NCBI GenBank assembly: GCA_021807785.1
Contig: JAKBCO010000003.1
Coordinates: 1-38,972, forward strand
Length of the DNA stretch: 38,972 nt
Source: Pseudomonadota bacterium
GTDB lineage: Bacteria; Pseudomonadota; Alphaproteobacteria; Acetobacterales; Acetobacteraceae
Reading direction: 5' to 3'
Shown: positions 16,628-25,098 of the stretch, piece after piece
Numbering within the stretch: position 1 is the first letter of the stretch
How the letters are laid out: every line of letters starts with the position of its first letter
Made by a program: the position numbers and the translations under genes
The notes under the pieces: generated by a model
Databases searched by the model: none
Seen by the model: the letters and a program-made list of their open reading frames with translations, nothing else
What the model was told of the DNA's origin: nothing

Positions 16628-17404
16628 ATGAGCTATGAAACCATCCTGGTCGAGACCCATGACCGGGTCGGCCTGATCCGCCTCAACCGCCCGGCGGCGA
16701 TGAACGCGCTGTGCGACCAGCTGATGGGTGAGCTCGGCGTGCAGCTGCTGGCCTTCGACGCCGATCCCGCGATCGGCGCGATCGTGCTGACCGGCTCGGA
16801 CAAGGCGTTCGCCGCCGGCGCCGACATCAAGGAGATGCGCGATCGCACCCATCCCGCCGCCCTGCTCGAGGATTTCATCGGCGCGCAGTGGGAGACGGTG
16901 ACCCGGGTGAAGAAGCCGGTCATCGCCGCGGTGGCCGGCTTCGCGCTGGGCGGCGGCTGCGAGCTGGCGATGATGTGCGACATCATCCTGGCCGCCGATA
17001 CCGCGAAATTCGGCCAGCCGGAGATCAAGCTGGGCATCATCCCCGGCGCCGGCGGCACCCAGCGGCTGACCCGCGCGGTGGGCAAGGCGAAGGCGATGGA
17101 GCTGGTGCTGACCGGGCGGATGATGGACGCCGCCGAGGCGGAGCGGTCCAACCTGGTGGCAAGGGTGGTGCCGGCGGCCTCGCTGCTCGAGGAGGCGCTC
17201 AAGCTCGCCGCCAGCATCGCCGCGATGTCGCCGGTGGCGACGGTGGTGGCCAAGCAGGCGGTCAACCGCGCCTTCGAGACCGTGCTGGCCGAGGGCGTGC
17301 GCGCCGAGCGCACCCTGTTCCTGCCGCTGTTCGGCACCCCCGATCAGCAGGAGGGGATGGCGGCGTTCGTGGAGAAGCGCGAGCCGTCGTTCCGGATCGG
17401 TTAG
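16628..17404 (+). CDS. Enoyl-CoA hydratase
   Basis: 258-aa crotonase-family enzyme hydrating trans-2-enoyl-CoA in fatty-acid beta-oxidation. The oxyanion and catalytic blocks are [27 protein letters not shown] (first catalytic Glu) and [17 protein letters not shown] (second Glu). Both glutamates are present, so it should be an active hydratase. The start ATG at 16628 is preceded by GGAAAGG. It lies 26 bp after the GGT-like gene. Its TAG stop overlaps the TAA stop of convergent phnK by two bases. Unlike the rpfF product it lacks the NLGGDL and LFPGMGAY motifs. Confidence 0.93.
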   Translation: MSYETILVETHDRVGLIRLNRPAAMNALCDQLMGELGVQLLAFDADPAIGAIVLTGSDKAFAAGADIKEMRDRTHPAALLEDFIGAQWETVTRVKKPVIAAVAGFALGGGCELAMMCDIILAADTAKFGQPEIKLGIIPGAGGTQRLTRAVGKAKAMELVLTGRMMDAAEAERSNLVARVVPAASLLEEALKLAASIAAMSPVATVVAKQAVNRAFETVLAEGVRAERTLFLPLFGTPDQQEGMAAFVEKREPSFRIG

Positions 17405-18177
17405 ACCCGCAGCACCGCGCTCACCAGCAGCTGCGAATACGGGTGCAGCGGATCGTCCAGCACCTGGTCGGTGAGCCCGGTCTCCACCACCCGCCCCGCC
17501 CGCATCACCGCGATCCGCTGCGCCAGCAGCCGCGCCACCCCGAGATCATGCGTCACCAGCACCGCGGCGATGCGGTGGCGCGCCACCAGCCGGCGCAGCA
17601 GGTCGAGGATGCGCGCCTGCACCGACACGTCGAGCCCGCCGGTGGGTTCGTCCATGAACAGCAGCCGCGGATGGGTCACCAGCGCGCGCGCGATCTGCAA
17701 GCGCTGGCGCATCCCGCCCGAGAACCGCCGCGGCGGTTCGTCGATCCGCGCCGGGTCGATCTCCACTTCGGCGAGCCAGTGCGCGGCGGTGGCGCGGATC
17801 GCACCGTAGTGGCGGCGCCCGGATTCCATCAGCCGCTCGCCGATATTGCCGCCGGCGCTGATCTCCATGCGCAGGCTCTCGCGCGGGTCCTGGTGGACGA
17901 AGCCCCAGTCGGAGCGGTGCAGCCGGCGCAACAGCGGCGCGGCCATGGCGTGGACCTCGCGGGTCGCGCCGGATTCGTCTTGATAAAGCACCGTTCCCGC
18001 ATCCGGCGTCCGCCGGCCCGACAGCACGTCGAGCAGCGAGGTCTTGCCGGACCCTGATTCGCCCACCACCGCCAGCACCTCGCCCGGCCAGAGCGCGAGG
18101 CCCACCTGGTCCAGCGCCGCCAGCGCGCCGTAGGAAAGGCACAGCCCCTCGGCGCGCAGCAGCGGCGGGGTGCTCAT
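17401..18177 (-). CDS. phnK: C-P lyase complex ATPase PhnK
   Basis: 258-aa ABC-type ATPase that docks on the PhnGHIJ core of carbon-phosphorus lyase. Walker A is GESGSGKTS, the signature [15 protein letters not shown], and Walker [15 protein letters not shown]. The insert with [17 protein letters not shown] is characteristic of PhnK rather than of peptide transporter ATPases. It is last in the visible phnGHIJK operon and overlaps phnJ by 4 bp (ATGA). phnL, normally next, is not present: the gene ends against the convergent enoyl-CoA hydratase. Confidence 0.93.
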   Translation of the reverse strand: MSTPPLLRAEGLCLSYGALAALDQVGLALWPGEVLAVVGESGSGKTSLLDVLSGRRTPDAGTVLYQDESGATREVHAMAAPLLRRLHRSDWGFVHQDPRESLRMEISAGGNIGERLMESGRRHYGAIRATAAHWLAEVEIDPARIDEPPRRFSGGMRQRLQIARALVTHPRLLFMDEPTGGLDVSVQARILDLLRRLVARHRIAAVLVTHDLGVARLLAQRIAVMRAGRVVETGLTDQVLDDPLHPYSQLLVSAVLRV

Positions 18178-18998
18178 GCCGCCCGGCCGGCGCAGTAGTC
18201 GGTATCGGAGCAGACGAACATCCGCCCGCCGCGATCGTCGGTCAGCACCTCGTCGAGGTAGGAATCGCGGGCCCCACAGAGCGCGCAGGCGCCATCGGCG
18301 CGATGCGGGCGGAACGGATGATCCTCGAAATCCAGCGAGCGCACCTCGGTATAGGGCGGGATGGCGTAGATGCGCTTCTCCCGCCCGGCGCCGAACAATT
18401 GCAGCGCCGCCATCCGGTGCAGCTTCGGGTTGTCGAAGGCGGGGATGGGGCTGGGCGAGGTGATGTAGCGGCGATTGACCAGCACCGGATAGTCGTAGCT
18501 GATCGCCACCGCGCCGAGCCGGGCGATGTCCTCGTAGAGGCGCACATGCATGGCGCCGTATTCGGCGAGCGCGTGCAGCCGCCGCGCCGCCACGCGCGAG
18601 GGTTCCAGCCGATAGAGCGGCTCCGGCTGCGGCACCTGATAGACCAGGATCTGATCCGCCCGCAGTTTCGTTTCGGGGATGCGGTGGCGGGTCTGGATCA
18701 CGCTCGCCTCGGTGGTGCGGGTGGTGGTGGCGATGCCGGCGACGCGGGCGAAGAAGCGGCGGATGGAGACCGCGTTGGTGGTGTCGTCCGCACCCTGGTC
18801 GATCACTTTCAGGACGTCCTGGGGCCCGAGGATGGCGGCGGTGACCTGGATTCCGCCGGTGCCCCAGCCATAGGGCAGCGGCATCTCCCGCCCGCCGAAC
18901 GGCACCTGGTGACCGGGAATCGCCACCGCCTTCAGGATGGCGCGGCGGATCATCCGCTTGGTCTGCTCGTCCAGATAGGCGAAATTGTAACCCCTCAT
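18174..18998 (-). CDS. phnJ: C-P lyase catalytic subunit PhnJ
   Basis: 274-aa radical-SAM enzyme that cleaves the carbon-phosphorus bond of 5-phosphoribosyl-1-alkylphosphonate. The characteristic C-terminal cysteines are Cys238, Cys241, Cys263 and Cys269, with spacing CxxC-x21-C-x5-C; the first three bind the 4Fe-4S cluster and the last is the radical cysteine in known PhnJ. The N-terminus begins MRGYNFAYLDEQTKRMIRR. The ATG at 18998 overlaps phnI by 4 bp; the open frame further upstream is antisense to nothing useful and lies within phnI. All key residues are intact, so it should be functional. Confidence 0.96.
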   Translation of the reverse strand: MRGYNFAYLDEQTKRMIRRAILKAVAIPGHQVPFGGREMPLPYGWGTGGIQVTAAILGPQDVLKVIDQGADDTTNAVSIRRFFARVAGIATTTRTTEASVIQTRHRIPETKLRADQILVYQVPQPEPLYRLEPSRVAARRLHALAEYGAMHVRLYEDIARLGAVAISYDYPVLVNRRYITSPSPIPAFDNPKLHRMAALQLFGAGREKRIYAIPPYTEVRSLDFEDHPFRPHRADGACALCGARDSYLDEVLTDDRGGRMFVCSDTDYCAGRAA

Positions 18999-20071
18999 TC
19001 CGCCGCCTTCGCCAGGGCGGCCGCGCGCAGCCGGCGCACCGCCTCGGCCTCGGACTGGAAATCCACGTAGTGCGGCAGTTTCAGATGCTCGACGAAGCCG
19101 GTGGCCTCGATATTGTCGGCGTGCGCCAGCACGAACTCGGGATTCTGCGCCGGGGCGGTGACCGCCTCGCCGAGTTCCTCCGCCTGCATCGCGCGGTCGA
19201 GCAGCGCCATCGCCATCGCCCGCCGATCGGCCTGGCCGAACGCCAGACCGTAGCCGGCGGTGAAGCAGGCGGGTTCGGTCTTGCCGCCGTGGAACTGGTT
19301 GACCATCTGGCACTCGGTCAGCACCACCTCGCCGATGTCGATCGGAAAGCCGAGCTCGTCGGGAACCAGCTCCACGCTGACCGCGCCCATGCGGATCTCG
19401 CCGGCGAACGGGTGGCTGCCGCCATAGCCGCGCTGGGTGGAATAGCCCATGCCGAGCAGGAACCCCTCATCGCCGCGGGCGAGGCCCTGGAGCCGCGCAT
19501 CGCGCGGGGCCGGGTGCGCCAGCGCTTCACGGGTGAGGTCGAACGGGGTGACCTCGGAGGCCGGTTCCGGGCGCAACAAGCCCTCGGCGGCGAGCAGCTC
19601 GGCCACCCGCGGCATCGCCTCCACAGGGTCGGAGGCGCGCGGGGCGGCCGGCGGCGGGGCATCATCCAGCAGGGTGAAATCCAGCAGCCGATGCGTGTAA
19701 TCGGTGGTCGGGCCGAGGATCTGTCCGCCCGGCACGTCCTTGAAGATGGCGGAGACGCGCCGGCGCACCGCCATCCGCCCGGTCTCCAGCGGCAGGGCGG
19801 CGCCGAACCGGGGCAGGGTGGTGCGGAAGGCGCGCAGCAGGAAGGCGGCCTCGATCAAATCCCCCTCGGCCTGGCGGATCGCCAGCGCGGCGAGCACGGG
19901 ATCGTGCAGCGAGGCCTCCGCCATCACCCGTTCCACCGCCCGGCCGAGCTGGCCCGCGATCTGCGCCGTGCTCAGCGCCGGCACCGCGGGATCGCCGCGC
20001 CGCGCCGCTTCCCGCCAGGCATGGGCGGCGTCGATCGCGCGTTCGCCGCCCTTGACCGCGACATAGGCCAT
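18995..20071 (-). CDS. phnI: C-P lyase subunit PhnI
   Basis: 358-aa core subunit. With PhnG, PhnH and PhnL it exchanges the adenine of ATP for phosphonate to form ribose-1-phosphonate triphosphate; on its own it is a purine nucleosidase. The N-terminus MAYVAVKGGERAIDAAH, ECQMVNQFHGGKTEPACFTA and GYSTQRGYGGSHPFAGEIRM are typical. The start at 20071 overlaps the phnH stop by one base (TAATG). Length matches the family. Confidence 0.95.
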   Translation of the reverse strand: MAYVAVKGGERAIDAAHAWREAARRGDPAVPALSTAQIAGQLGRAVERVMAEASLHDPVLAALAIRQAEGDLIEAAFLLRAFRTTLPRFGAALPLETGRMAVRRRVSAIFKDVPGGQILGPTTDYTHRLLDFTLLDDAPPPAAPRASDPVEAMPRVAELLAAEGLLRPEPASEVTPFDLTREALAHPAPRDARLQGLARGDEGFLLGMGYSTQRGYGGSHPFAGEIRMGAVSVELVPDELGFPIDIGEVVLTECQMVNQFHGGKTEPACFTAGYGLAFGQADRRAMAMALLDRAMQAEELGEAVTAPAQNPEFVLAHADNIEATGFVEHLKLPHYVDFQSEAEAVRRLRAAALAKAAE

Positions 20072-20646
20072 TACGCCACCTCCAGCGCAGCCGAGCGGGG
20101 CAAGGCGGCAAGACGGGGACCGGCGCAGAGGAACACATCCACCCCGCGCGGGAAGAGCGCGTGGTTGGCCGCCCAGAAGGCGGCGAATCCTTCCGGCAGG
20201 GCGGCGGCGAAATCGGTGCTGGCGGCAAGCCCGGGGCCGGACAGGCGCCAGCGCGTGCCCTCCCCCAGCGCCGCCACCGGAAGGATCAGGCTGGCACCGT
20301 CCTGCGGGGCCTCGTCGCTGCCGAGCCCGATTGTATCCAGGGCGGGCAGACCGGCGGCCAGCACGAAGCCGGCGCGGGACAGCGGCACTTCGGGCGCGCC
20401 GGTGTGGAAGCGCAGCCAGGCGCGGGCGGGGGCGAAGATCGGGTCCAGCCACAGCCCGGTATCGGCGTCGGCCAGGGTCAGCAGCAGCGCGCCGGCGGCG
20501 ATCGGCAGCGGCGGCGGCACCGCCAGGGTGGGGGCCGGGGCGACGATGGCGCCGGGATGCGATTGCGCCCACAGAATGGCGCGGAACGCGGCCTGGGCGT
20601 CGGTGACCGGGTCGGGGAAACCCGGCAGGTCGGGGACCGCGCTCAT
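20071..20646 (-). CDS. phnH: C-P lyase subunit PhnH
   Basis: 191-aa structural subunit of the PhnGHIJ complex, needed for the nucleobase-displacement step. Recognised by order in the operon, length, the N-terminal GFPDPVTDAQAAFRAILWA block and the C-terminal FPRGVDVFLCAG. The start ATG at 20646 overlaps phnG by 4 bp; the frame open back to 21213 runs antisense-like through phnG. Overlap with phnI suggests coupled translation. Confidence 0.93.
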   Translation of the reverse strand: MSAVPDLPGFPDPVTDAQAAFRAILWAQSHPGAIVAPAPTLAVPPPLPIAAGALLLTLADADTGLWLDPIFAPARAWLRFHTGAPEVPLSRAGFVLAAGLPALDTIGLGSDEAPQDGASLILPVAALGEGTRWRLSGPGLAASTDFAAALPEGFAAFWAANHALFPRGVDVFLCAGPRLAALPRSAALEVA

Positions 20647-21089
20647 CCGCGCATCGTCTGCAAGGTGAAGAACGCGACCCTGGTGGCGGCGGCGCGGGCG
20701 GCGATGTCCGCCCGCGCCGCCGCCTGGGACGCGGCCAGGGGCGCGATCAGGGTCTCGCCGAGCGGGGCGGCGAAATCCGGGTGCTGGAGCAGCGCGTCGG
20801 CGAGCGCCGCCAGCTCGGCGTGATCGGCGTCGCGGCCCATGATGGTGGCGTGGCCCACCGGCCCGTCCCGCAGGCGAAGGGTGCAGCGGGTGACGGTGAT
20901 CTCGCCGAGATTGAACGGGGCGCCGGTGCCGCCCATGCGCCCGCGCAGCATCACCAGGCCGGTTTCCGGTCCGCGCAGGCGGCGGGCTTCGGGCCGGGCG
21001 TCGGGTGGCGGCAGGGCGGCGGCGATGCGCGCGGCATCGGCGCGGGCGAGCACCGCGATCCAGGCTTGGCGAGGGGTGGGCGCCGGCAT
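20643..21089 (-). CDS. phnG: C-P lyase subunit PhnG
   Basis: 148-aa first gene of the operon. RQAWIAVLARADAARI near the N-terminus, GAPFNLGEITVTRCTLRL and GHATIMGRDADHAELAALAD are typical PhnG. Starting at the ATG at 21089 gives the expected N-terminus, but there is no Shine-Dalgarno sequence: the upstream bases are pyrimidine-rich followed by a TGTCTAGACA palindrome whose last A is the first base of the ATG. Leaderless translation, or a start slightly downstream, should be considered. Confidence 0.93.
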   Translation of the reverse strand: MPAPTPRQAWIAVLARADAARIAAALPPPDARPEARRLRGPETGLVMLRGRMGGTGAPFNLGEITVTRCTLRLRDGPVGHATIMGRDADHAELAALADALLQHPDFAAPLGETLIAPLAASQAAARADIAARAAATRVAFFTLQTMRG

Positions 21090-21098
21090 GTCTAGACA
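21089..21098. promoter_or_regulatory. TGTCTAGACA operator at the phnG start codon
   Basis: Perfect 10-bp palindrome with the CTAGAC-type core seen in operators of HutC/PhnF-subfamily GntR repressors. It overlaps the likely -10 and the phnG initiation codon, an efficient place for repression of the phn operon. No phnF gene is in the window, so the regulator would act from elsewhere. Confidence 0.55.
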
Positions 21099-21126
21099 AG
21101 TAGGGGAGCGAAGGGCGCCCGGTCAA
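21097..21126 (-). promoter_or_regulatory. Putative phnG promoter
   Basis: TTGACC (21126-21121, five of six to the -35 consensus) is followed after 18 bp by TACTTG (21102-21097), a weak -10. Transcription would then start at or within a base or two of the phnG ATG, predicting a leaderless message, in line with the lack of a ribosome binding site. Confidence 0.4.
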
Positions 21127-21233
21127 CCATCCGCGCATGACATTTCCGCGCCGGCCGCGCCGCGGCGCCGCGGTTTGCCGCCCCACCCCGACGCATGGCA
21201 CTCTGCCGCCCAACCCACCCGTCCAAGGCTGCC

Positions 21234-22109
21234 ATGCCCCTCCTCACCCTCCGCGCCGCCATCGCCGACTACCCGCATGTGCGCGCGCTGCGCGACGGCC
21301 GCGTCCGCTCCGATCGCGTCGCCTTCGACTTCGTTCCCATCAGCCCGATCTCCCGCGCTTTCCGCCCGATGGTCCGCGACCTCGCCTTCGACCTCTCGGA
21401 GATGGCGGTGGCCACCCTGGCTCAGGCCCATGCCCGCCAGGTGCCGATCATCGGCCTGCCGATCGTGCTGATGCGCGGCTTCCACCACGCCGCCCTGGTC
21501 TGCCGCGCCGACAGCACGCTGCGTCCGACCGCGCTCGCCGGCGCGCGCATCGGCGTGCGCGCCTTCTCGCAGACCACCGGCGTCTGGCTGCGCGGCATCC
21601 TGGCCGAGACCTACGGGCTGCGCCCCGAGCAGTGCCGCTGGATCACCACCGAGGGCGCCCATGTCGCCGACAGCCCGGACCCCGATTTCGTCACCCGCGC
21701 CCAAGCCGGGGCGGATCTCGCGGCGATGCTGCGCGCGGGCGAGATCGACGCCGGCATCGCGCTGGCCGGCCTCGCCCCGGGTGAAACCCGCAGCGTGATC
21801 CCCGATGCCGCCGCCGAGGCCGCGGCCTGGTACCGCCGCACCGGCATCTACCCGGTCAATCACGCGATGGCCCTGCAACGCCGGCTGGTGGACCAGCACC
21901 CGTGGCTGCCCGGCGAACTCGTCGCCCTCTTCGCCGCCGCCAAGGATGCCGCCCCGCCGGCCCCGGTGCCAGCGCTGGAGGGGGCCGACCCGCTGCCCTA
22001 TGGCCTCGCCGCCAACCGCGCCGCCATCGAAACCCTGATGCGCTACACCGCCGCCGACCGGCTGATCCCGCGCGCCTACGCCGCCGACGAGATCTTCCTC
22101 CCCCTCTGA
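21234..22109 (+). CDS. NMT1/4,5-dihydroxyphthalate-decarboxylase-like protein, no signal peptide
   Basis: 291-aa protein with a periplasmic-binding-protein-like fold of the type annotated either as ABC substrate-binding protein or as 4,5-dihydroxyphthalate decarboxylase. The N-terminus TLRAAIADYPHVRALRDGRV, then FDLSEMAVATLAQ and the mid-protein GARIGVRAFSQTTGVWLRG block are typical. No signal peptide, lipobox or adjacent permease gene is present, favouring a cytoplasmic enzyme or sensor. I start at the ATG at 21234 (AAGG 6 bp upstream) rather than the ATG at 21195. It is 15 bp upstream of an HpcH/HpaI aldolase gene, suggesting a short catabolic operon, and is divergent from phnG. Confidence 0.7.
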   Translation: MPLLTLRAAIADYPHVRALRDGRVRSDRVAFDFVPISPISRAFRPMVRDLAFDLSEMAVATLAQAHARQVPIIGLPIVLMRGFHHAALVCRADSTLRPTALAGARIGVRAFSQTTGVWLRGILAETYGLRPEQCRWITTEGAHVADSPDPDFVTRAQAGADLAAMLRAGEIDAGIALAGLAPGETRSVIPDAAAEAAAWYRRTGIYPVNHAMALQRRLVDQHPWLPGELVALFAAAKDAAPPAPVPALEGADPLPYGLAANRAAIETLMRYTAADRLIPRAYAADEIFLPL

Positions 22110-22124
22110 TCCGGAGCCGCCACC

Positions 22125-22985
22125 ATGCCCGACCTGCCCCGCCTGAACGGCGCCATCCGCGCCCTGGAATCCGGCAAGCCCGCCTTCACCACCTTCGCCC
22201 CACCCGAGCTCGGCACCGCGATCTCGCTGGCCACCACCGCCTATGACGCGGTGGTGTTCGAGATGGAACACAATCCGTACGACATCACCGCGCTCCGCCA
22301 CTGCCTGCAATACATGCTCAACCGCGGCCAGATCGCCGCCGCCGGCAGCGTCGCGCCGGCGGTCACGCCGATGGTCCGCATCCCGCCCAACGGCGGCGAG
22401 AACAGCCAGTGGATCGCCAAGCAGGTGCTGGATATCGGCGTCTATGGGGTGGTCTGGCCGCATGTCTCGACGGTCGAGGACGCGCGCAACGCGGTCGCCG
22501 CCTGCCGCTATCCGCGGCCCGAGGGTGCCCCTCATTTCCACCCCGCGGGCCAGCGCGGCGACGCGCCCACCGCCGCGGCCCGCTACTGGGGCATCTCCGC
22601 CCAGGACTACTACAAGCGCGCCGATGTCTGGCCGCTGGCCCCGGACGGGGAGATCCTGGTCGCCATCATGTGCGAGGAGAAGCGCGCCATCGCCAACCTG
22701 CCGCGGATCCTGAAGGACGTCCCCGGCATCGGCGTGGTGCTGGTGGGCGAGGGCGACCTGTCGCAGGACCTCGGCCATCCGCGCCAGTACGAACATCCGA
22801 CCGTCGCCGCCGCCATCGCCGAGGTGGTTGCGATCTGCAAGGATGCCGGCGTGCCCTGCGGGCATCCGCATGTCGATACGAAGAACGTCGATGCGGTGCT
22901 GGCGCAAGGATTCCGCTGGCTGATGGCCGCTCCGGTGCCTTCCTACGCCGCGCTCGAACGCGGGCGGTCGGCGAGCGGGCGGTAG
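22125..22985 (+). CDS. HpcH/HpaI-family aldolase
   Basis: 286-aa class II metal-dependent aldolase-like protein that would cleave or form 2-oxo-4-hydroxy acids, releasing pyruvate or a similar ketoacid. Family features: VVFEMEHNPYD near the N-terminus, TPMVRIPPNGGENSQWIAKQ (substrate Arg), GVYGVVWPHVSTVEDARNAV, and GVVLVGEGDLSQDLGHP. GGAG sits 8 bp before the ATG. It follows the decarboxylase-like gene by 15 bp and is surely in its operon. The stop is 3 bp from that of convergent tsaC. The substrate is unknown. Confidence 0.87.
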   Translation: MPDLPRLNGAIRALESGKPAFTTFAPPELGTAISLATTAYDAVVFEMEHNPYDITALRHCLQYMLNRGQIAAAGSVAPAVTPMVRIPPNGGENSQWIAKQVLDIGVYGVVWPHVSTVEDARNAVAACRYPRPEGAPHFHPAGQRGDAPTAAARYWGISAQDYYKRADVWPLAPDGEILVAIMCEEKRAIANLPRILKDVPGIGVVLVGEGDLSQDLGHPRQYEHPTVAAAIAEVVAICKDAGVPCGHPHVDTKNVDAVLAQGFRWLMAAPVPSYAALERGRSASGR

Positions 22986-22988
22986 CGG

Positions 22989-23969
22989 TCAACCCGGCCG
23001 GTCCGCCGCCGCGCGGGCCAGCCGGTCGTTGATCGCCAGCCCCAGCCCGTGGCGTGGCACCGGCATCACCGCGATCCGCGCCATCCCCGACGCATCCAGC
23101 GCGCGCAGCCCGGCGAAGAGCCGCGCCGCCGCCTCGGTGAGATCCGCCGCCACGCTGAGCGCGAAGACCGCGCCGGCCCCGGGCAGGGGCGGGCCGAACG
23201 CCAGTAGCGCCTCGTCGGCTGCTACCGAAGTCGCTTCGAGGCGAACCGGCAGGCTGGGCGCGTAGTGCGAGGCGAGCTGGCCCGGCGCGCGCACCGCCTC
23301 CGGCGCGGCGATCGGGCCGGCCCGATCGAGCCGGCCGCCGAGCGCGGCGCGCAACGCCTCCGCCGCCACGCCGCCCGGGCGCAGCAGCACCGGCGTCGGC
23401 CCGGTCAGGTCGAGGACCGTCGATTCCACCCCCACCGCGCAGGGGCCGCTGTCCAGCACCGCGGCGATCCGCCCGTCGAGCTCGGCCAGCACATCCTCGG
23501 CGCGGGTCGGGCTGATCCGCCCGGAGCGATTGGCCGAGGGTGCCGCCACCGGCCGGCCCACCAACGCCAGCAGGGCGCGGGCGACCGGATGCGCGGGCAC
23601 CCGCACCGCGAGGCTGGGCAGCCCCGCCCCGGTCAGCAGCGCCACTCGGCCCGGTTCGCGGCGCGGCAGGATCAGGGTCAGCGGCCCCGGCCAGAACATC
23701 CCGGCCAGGCGCTCGGCGAGCGGGGTTGCCGCCACATCGGCGAACGGCGCCGCCGGGTCGGGATAGTGGCAGATCAGCGGGTTGAAGCGCGGTCGCTGCT
23801 TGGCGGCGAAAATGCCGGCCACCGCTTCCGCATTGGTGGCATCGGCGCCGAGGCCATAGACCGTCTCGGTGCCGAACGCGACCAGCGCGCCGGCGCGCAG
23901 CAGCGCCGCGGCCTCGGCGATGCCGGCCGACGTCGCGGGCAGGCCCAGGGTCGCCCGCAGGGTCGCCAT
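22989..23969 (-). CDS. tsaC: L-threonylcarbamoyladenylate synthase (TsaC/Sua5)
   Basis: 326-aa enzyme making threonylcarbamoyl-AMP from threonine, bicarbonate and ATP for t6A37 tRNA modification. The YrdC domain is clear: GTETVYGLGADATN, AAKQRPRFNPLICHY, FWPGPLTLIL, and APSANRSGRISPT. A linker with GQLASHYAPSLPV leads to the C-terminal Sua5 domain, so this is the long Sua5 type rather than short TsaC. The ATG at 23969 follows the flavoprotein gene by 2 bp. Expected to be essential or near-essential. Confidence 0.93.
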   Translation of the reverse strand: MATLRATLGLPATSAGIAEAAALLRAGALVAFGTETVYGLGADATNAEAVAGIFAAKQRPRFNPLICHYPDPAAPFADVAATPLAERLAGMFWPGPLTLILPRREPGRVALLTGAGLPSLAVRVPAHPVARALLALVGRPVAAPSANRSGRISPTRAEDVLAELDGRIAAVLDSGPCAVGVESTVLDLTGPTPVLLRPGGVAAEALRAALGGRLDRAGPIAAPEAVRAPGQLASHYAPSLPVRLEATSVAADEALLAFGPPLPGAGAVFALSVAADLTEAAARLFAGLRALDASGMARIAVMPVPRHGLGLAINDRLARAAADRPG

Positions 23970-23971
23970 GC

Positions 23972-24985
23972 TCAGCTGCCCGGGATGCCGGTGGTGGTGG
24001 AATAGGCGAAATGCAGCGCCTGGCCCGGGTGCAACAGGTCCCAGATGGCGTGCGCGGCCATCGCCGCCTCCGAGAAGCCTTGCAGGATCAGCTTGAGCTT
24101 GCCCGGATACTGCGCGACGTCGCCGATCGCATGGATGCCGGGCCGCGAGGTCGCGCAGGTCGCCGGATCGACGGTGATCCGGTGCTGATCCAGCGCCAGC
24201 CCCCAGGTCGCGATCGGACCCAGCTCGGCGGCGAGGCCGAAGAACGCCAGCAGCACATCGGCGGGCAGCATCCGGGTCTCGCCGGCCAGGGTCGCCACTT
24301 CCACCCCGGCCAGCACCCCCGCGTCCCCGTGCAGCGCGTGCAGCTGGTAGGGGATGACGAGCTCCACCTCGCCGCGCGCGGCGGCTTCTTCCAGCGCGGC
24401 GGCGGTCTCCGGCGCGGCGCGGAAGCGGGGGCGGCGATGCACCACCGCCACCCGGGCCAGGTCCTTGAGCGCCAGCGCCCAGTCCACCGCGGAATCGCCG
24501 CCGCCGGCGATCACCACCCGCCGGCCGCGCAAGCTTTCCCGGTCGCGCACGAAATAGCGCACCGCGCCGGTGGCCTCGTAGGCGGCGAGGTCCGCCAGCG
24601 GCGGGCGGTTGGGGCCGAACGCGCCGGCGCCGGCGGCGATCACCACCGCGCGCGCCGCGACCCGCGCGCCGGCATCGGTCCGCAGGACGAACGCGCCCGG
24701 CCCGCCGGACAGCGCCACCACCACCTGGCCCAGCAGACGCGGCGCGGCGAACGGCGCGATCTGGCGTTCCAGCGCCGCCACCAGCGCCCCGGCGTCGATC
24801 GCGGGATGGGCGGGGATGTCGTAGATCGGCTTTTCGGGATAGAGCGCCGCGCATTGCCCGCCGGTCTCGGCCAGCGCGTCGATCAGCACCGCGCGCAGCT
24901 TCAGCATCCCGAGTTCGAAGACGGCGAACAGCCCGGCGGGGCCGGCGCCGATCACGGCGACATCGGTTTCGAGCGTCTCGGGCAC
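23972..24985 (-). CDS. Ferredoxin/flavodoxin-NADP+ reductase-like flavoprotein (thioredoxin-reductase fold)
   Basis: 337-aa two-dinucleotide-binding-domain flavoprotein. FAD motif VIGAGPAGLFAVFELG at residues 11-26, TGGQCAALYPEKPIYDIPAHP (family-typical), NAD(P) motif VVIAGGGDSAVDWALAL, and FAD-binding HAIGDVAQYPGKLKLILQGF. The CxxC redox pair of thioredoxin reductase is missing, which places it with YumC-type ferredoxin-NADP+ reductases. It lies 2 bp upstream of tsaC on the same strand and is probably cotranscribed. It is divergent from the cupin gene, with a 113-bp gap in which I see no clear operator. Confidence 0.88.
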   Translation of the reverse strand: MPETLETDVAVIGAGPAGLFAVFELGMLKLRAVLIDALAETGGQCAALYPEKPIYDIPAHPAIDAGALVAALERQIAPFAAPRLLGQVVVALSGGPGAFVLRTDAGARVAARAVVIAAGAGAFGPNRPPLADLAAYEATGAVRYFVRDRESLRGRRVVIAGGGDSAVDWALALKDLARVAVVHRRPRFRAAPETAAALEEAAARGEVELVIPYQLHALHGDAGVLAGVEVATLAGETRMLPADVLLAFFGLAAELGPIATWGLALDQHRITVDPATCATSRPGIHAIGDVAQYPGKLKLILQGFSEAAMAAHAIWDLLHPGQALHFAYSTTTGIPGS

Positions 24986-25098
24986 GGGCGGGCTCCGCAG
25001 GCTGGCGGGGGGTTCTACGCAGGGCCCGGGGCGGCGCCAAGCGGGCTTGTCCGCCCGCCCGCCAGGCGGTAGCGAGCCCGGCGATCAGGAGGGTGACG

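Noticed and set aside
16628-17404. Second DSF synthase
   Set aside because: Lacks the RpfF-specific NLGGDL and LFPGMGAY motifs and fits ordinary enoyl-CoA hydratase.
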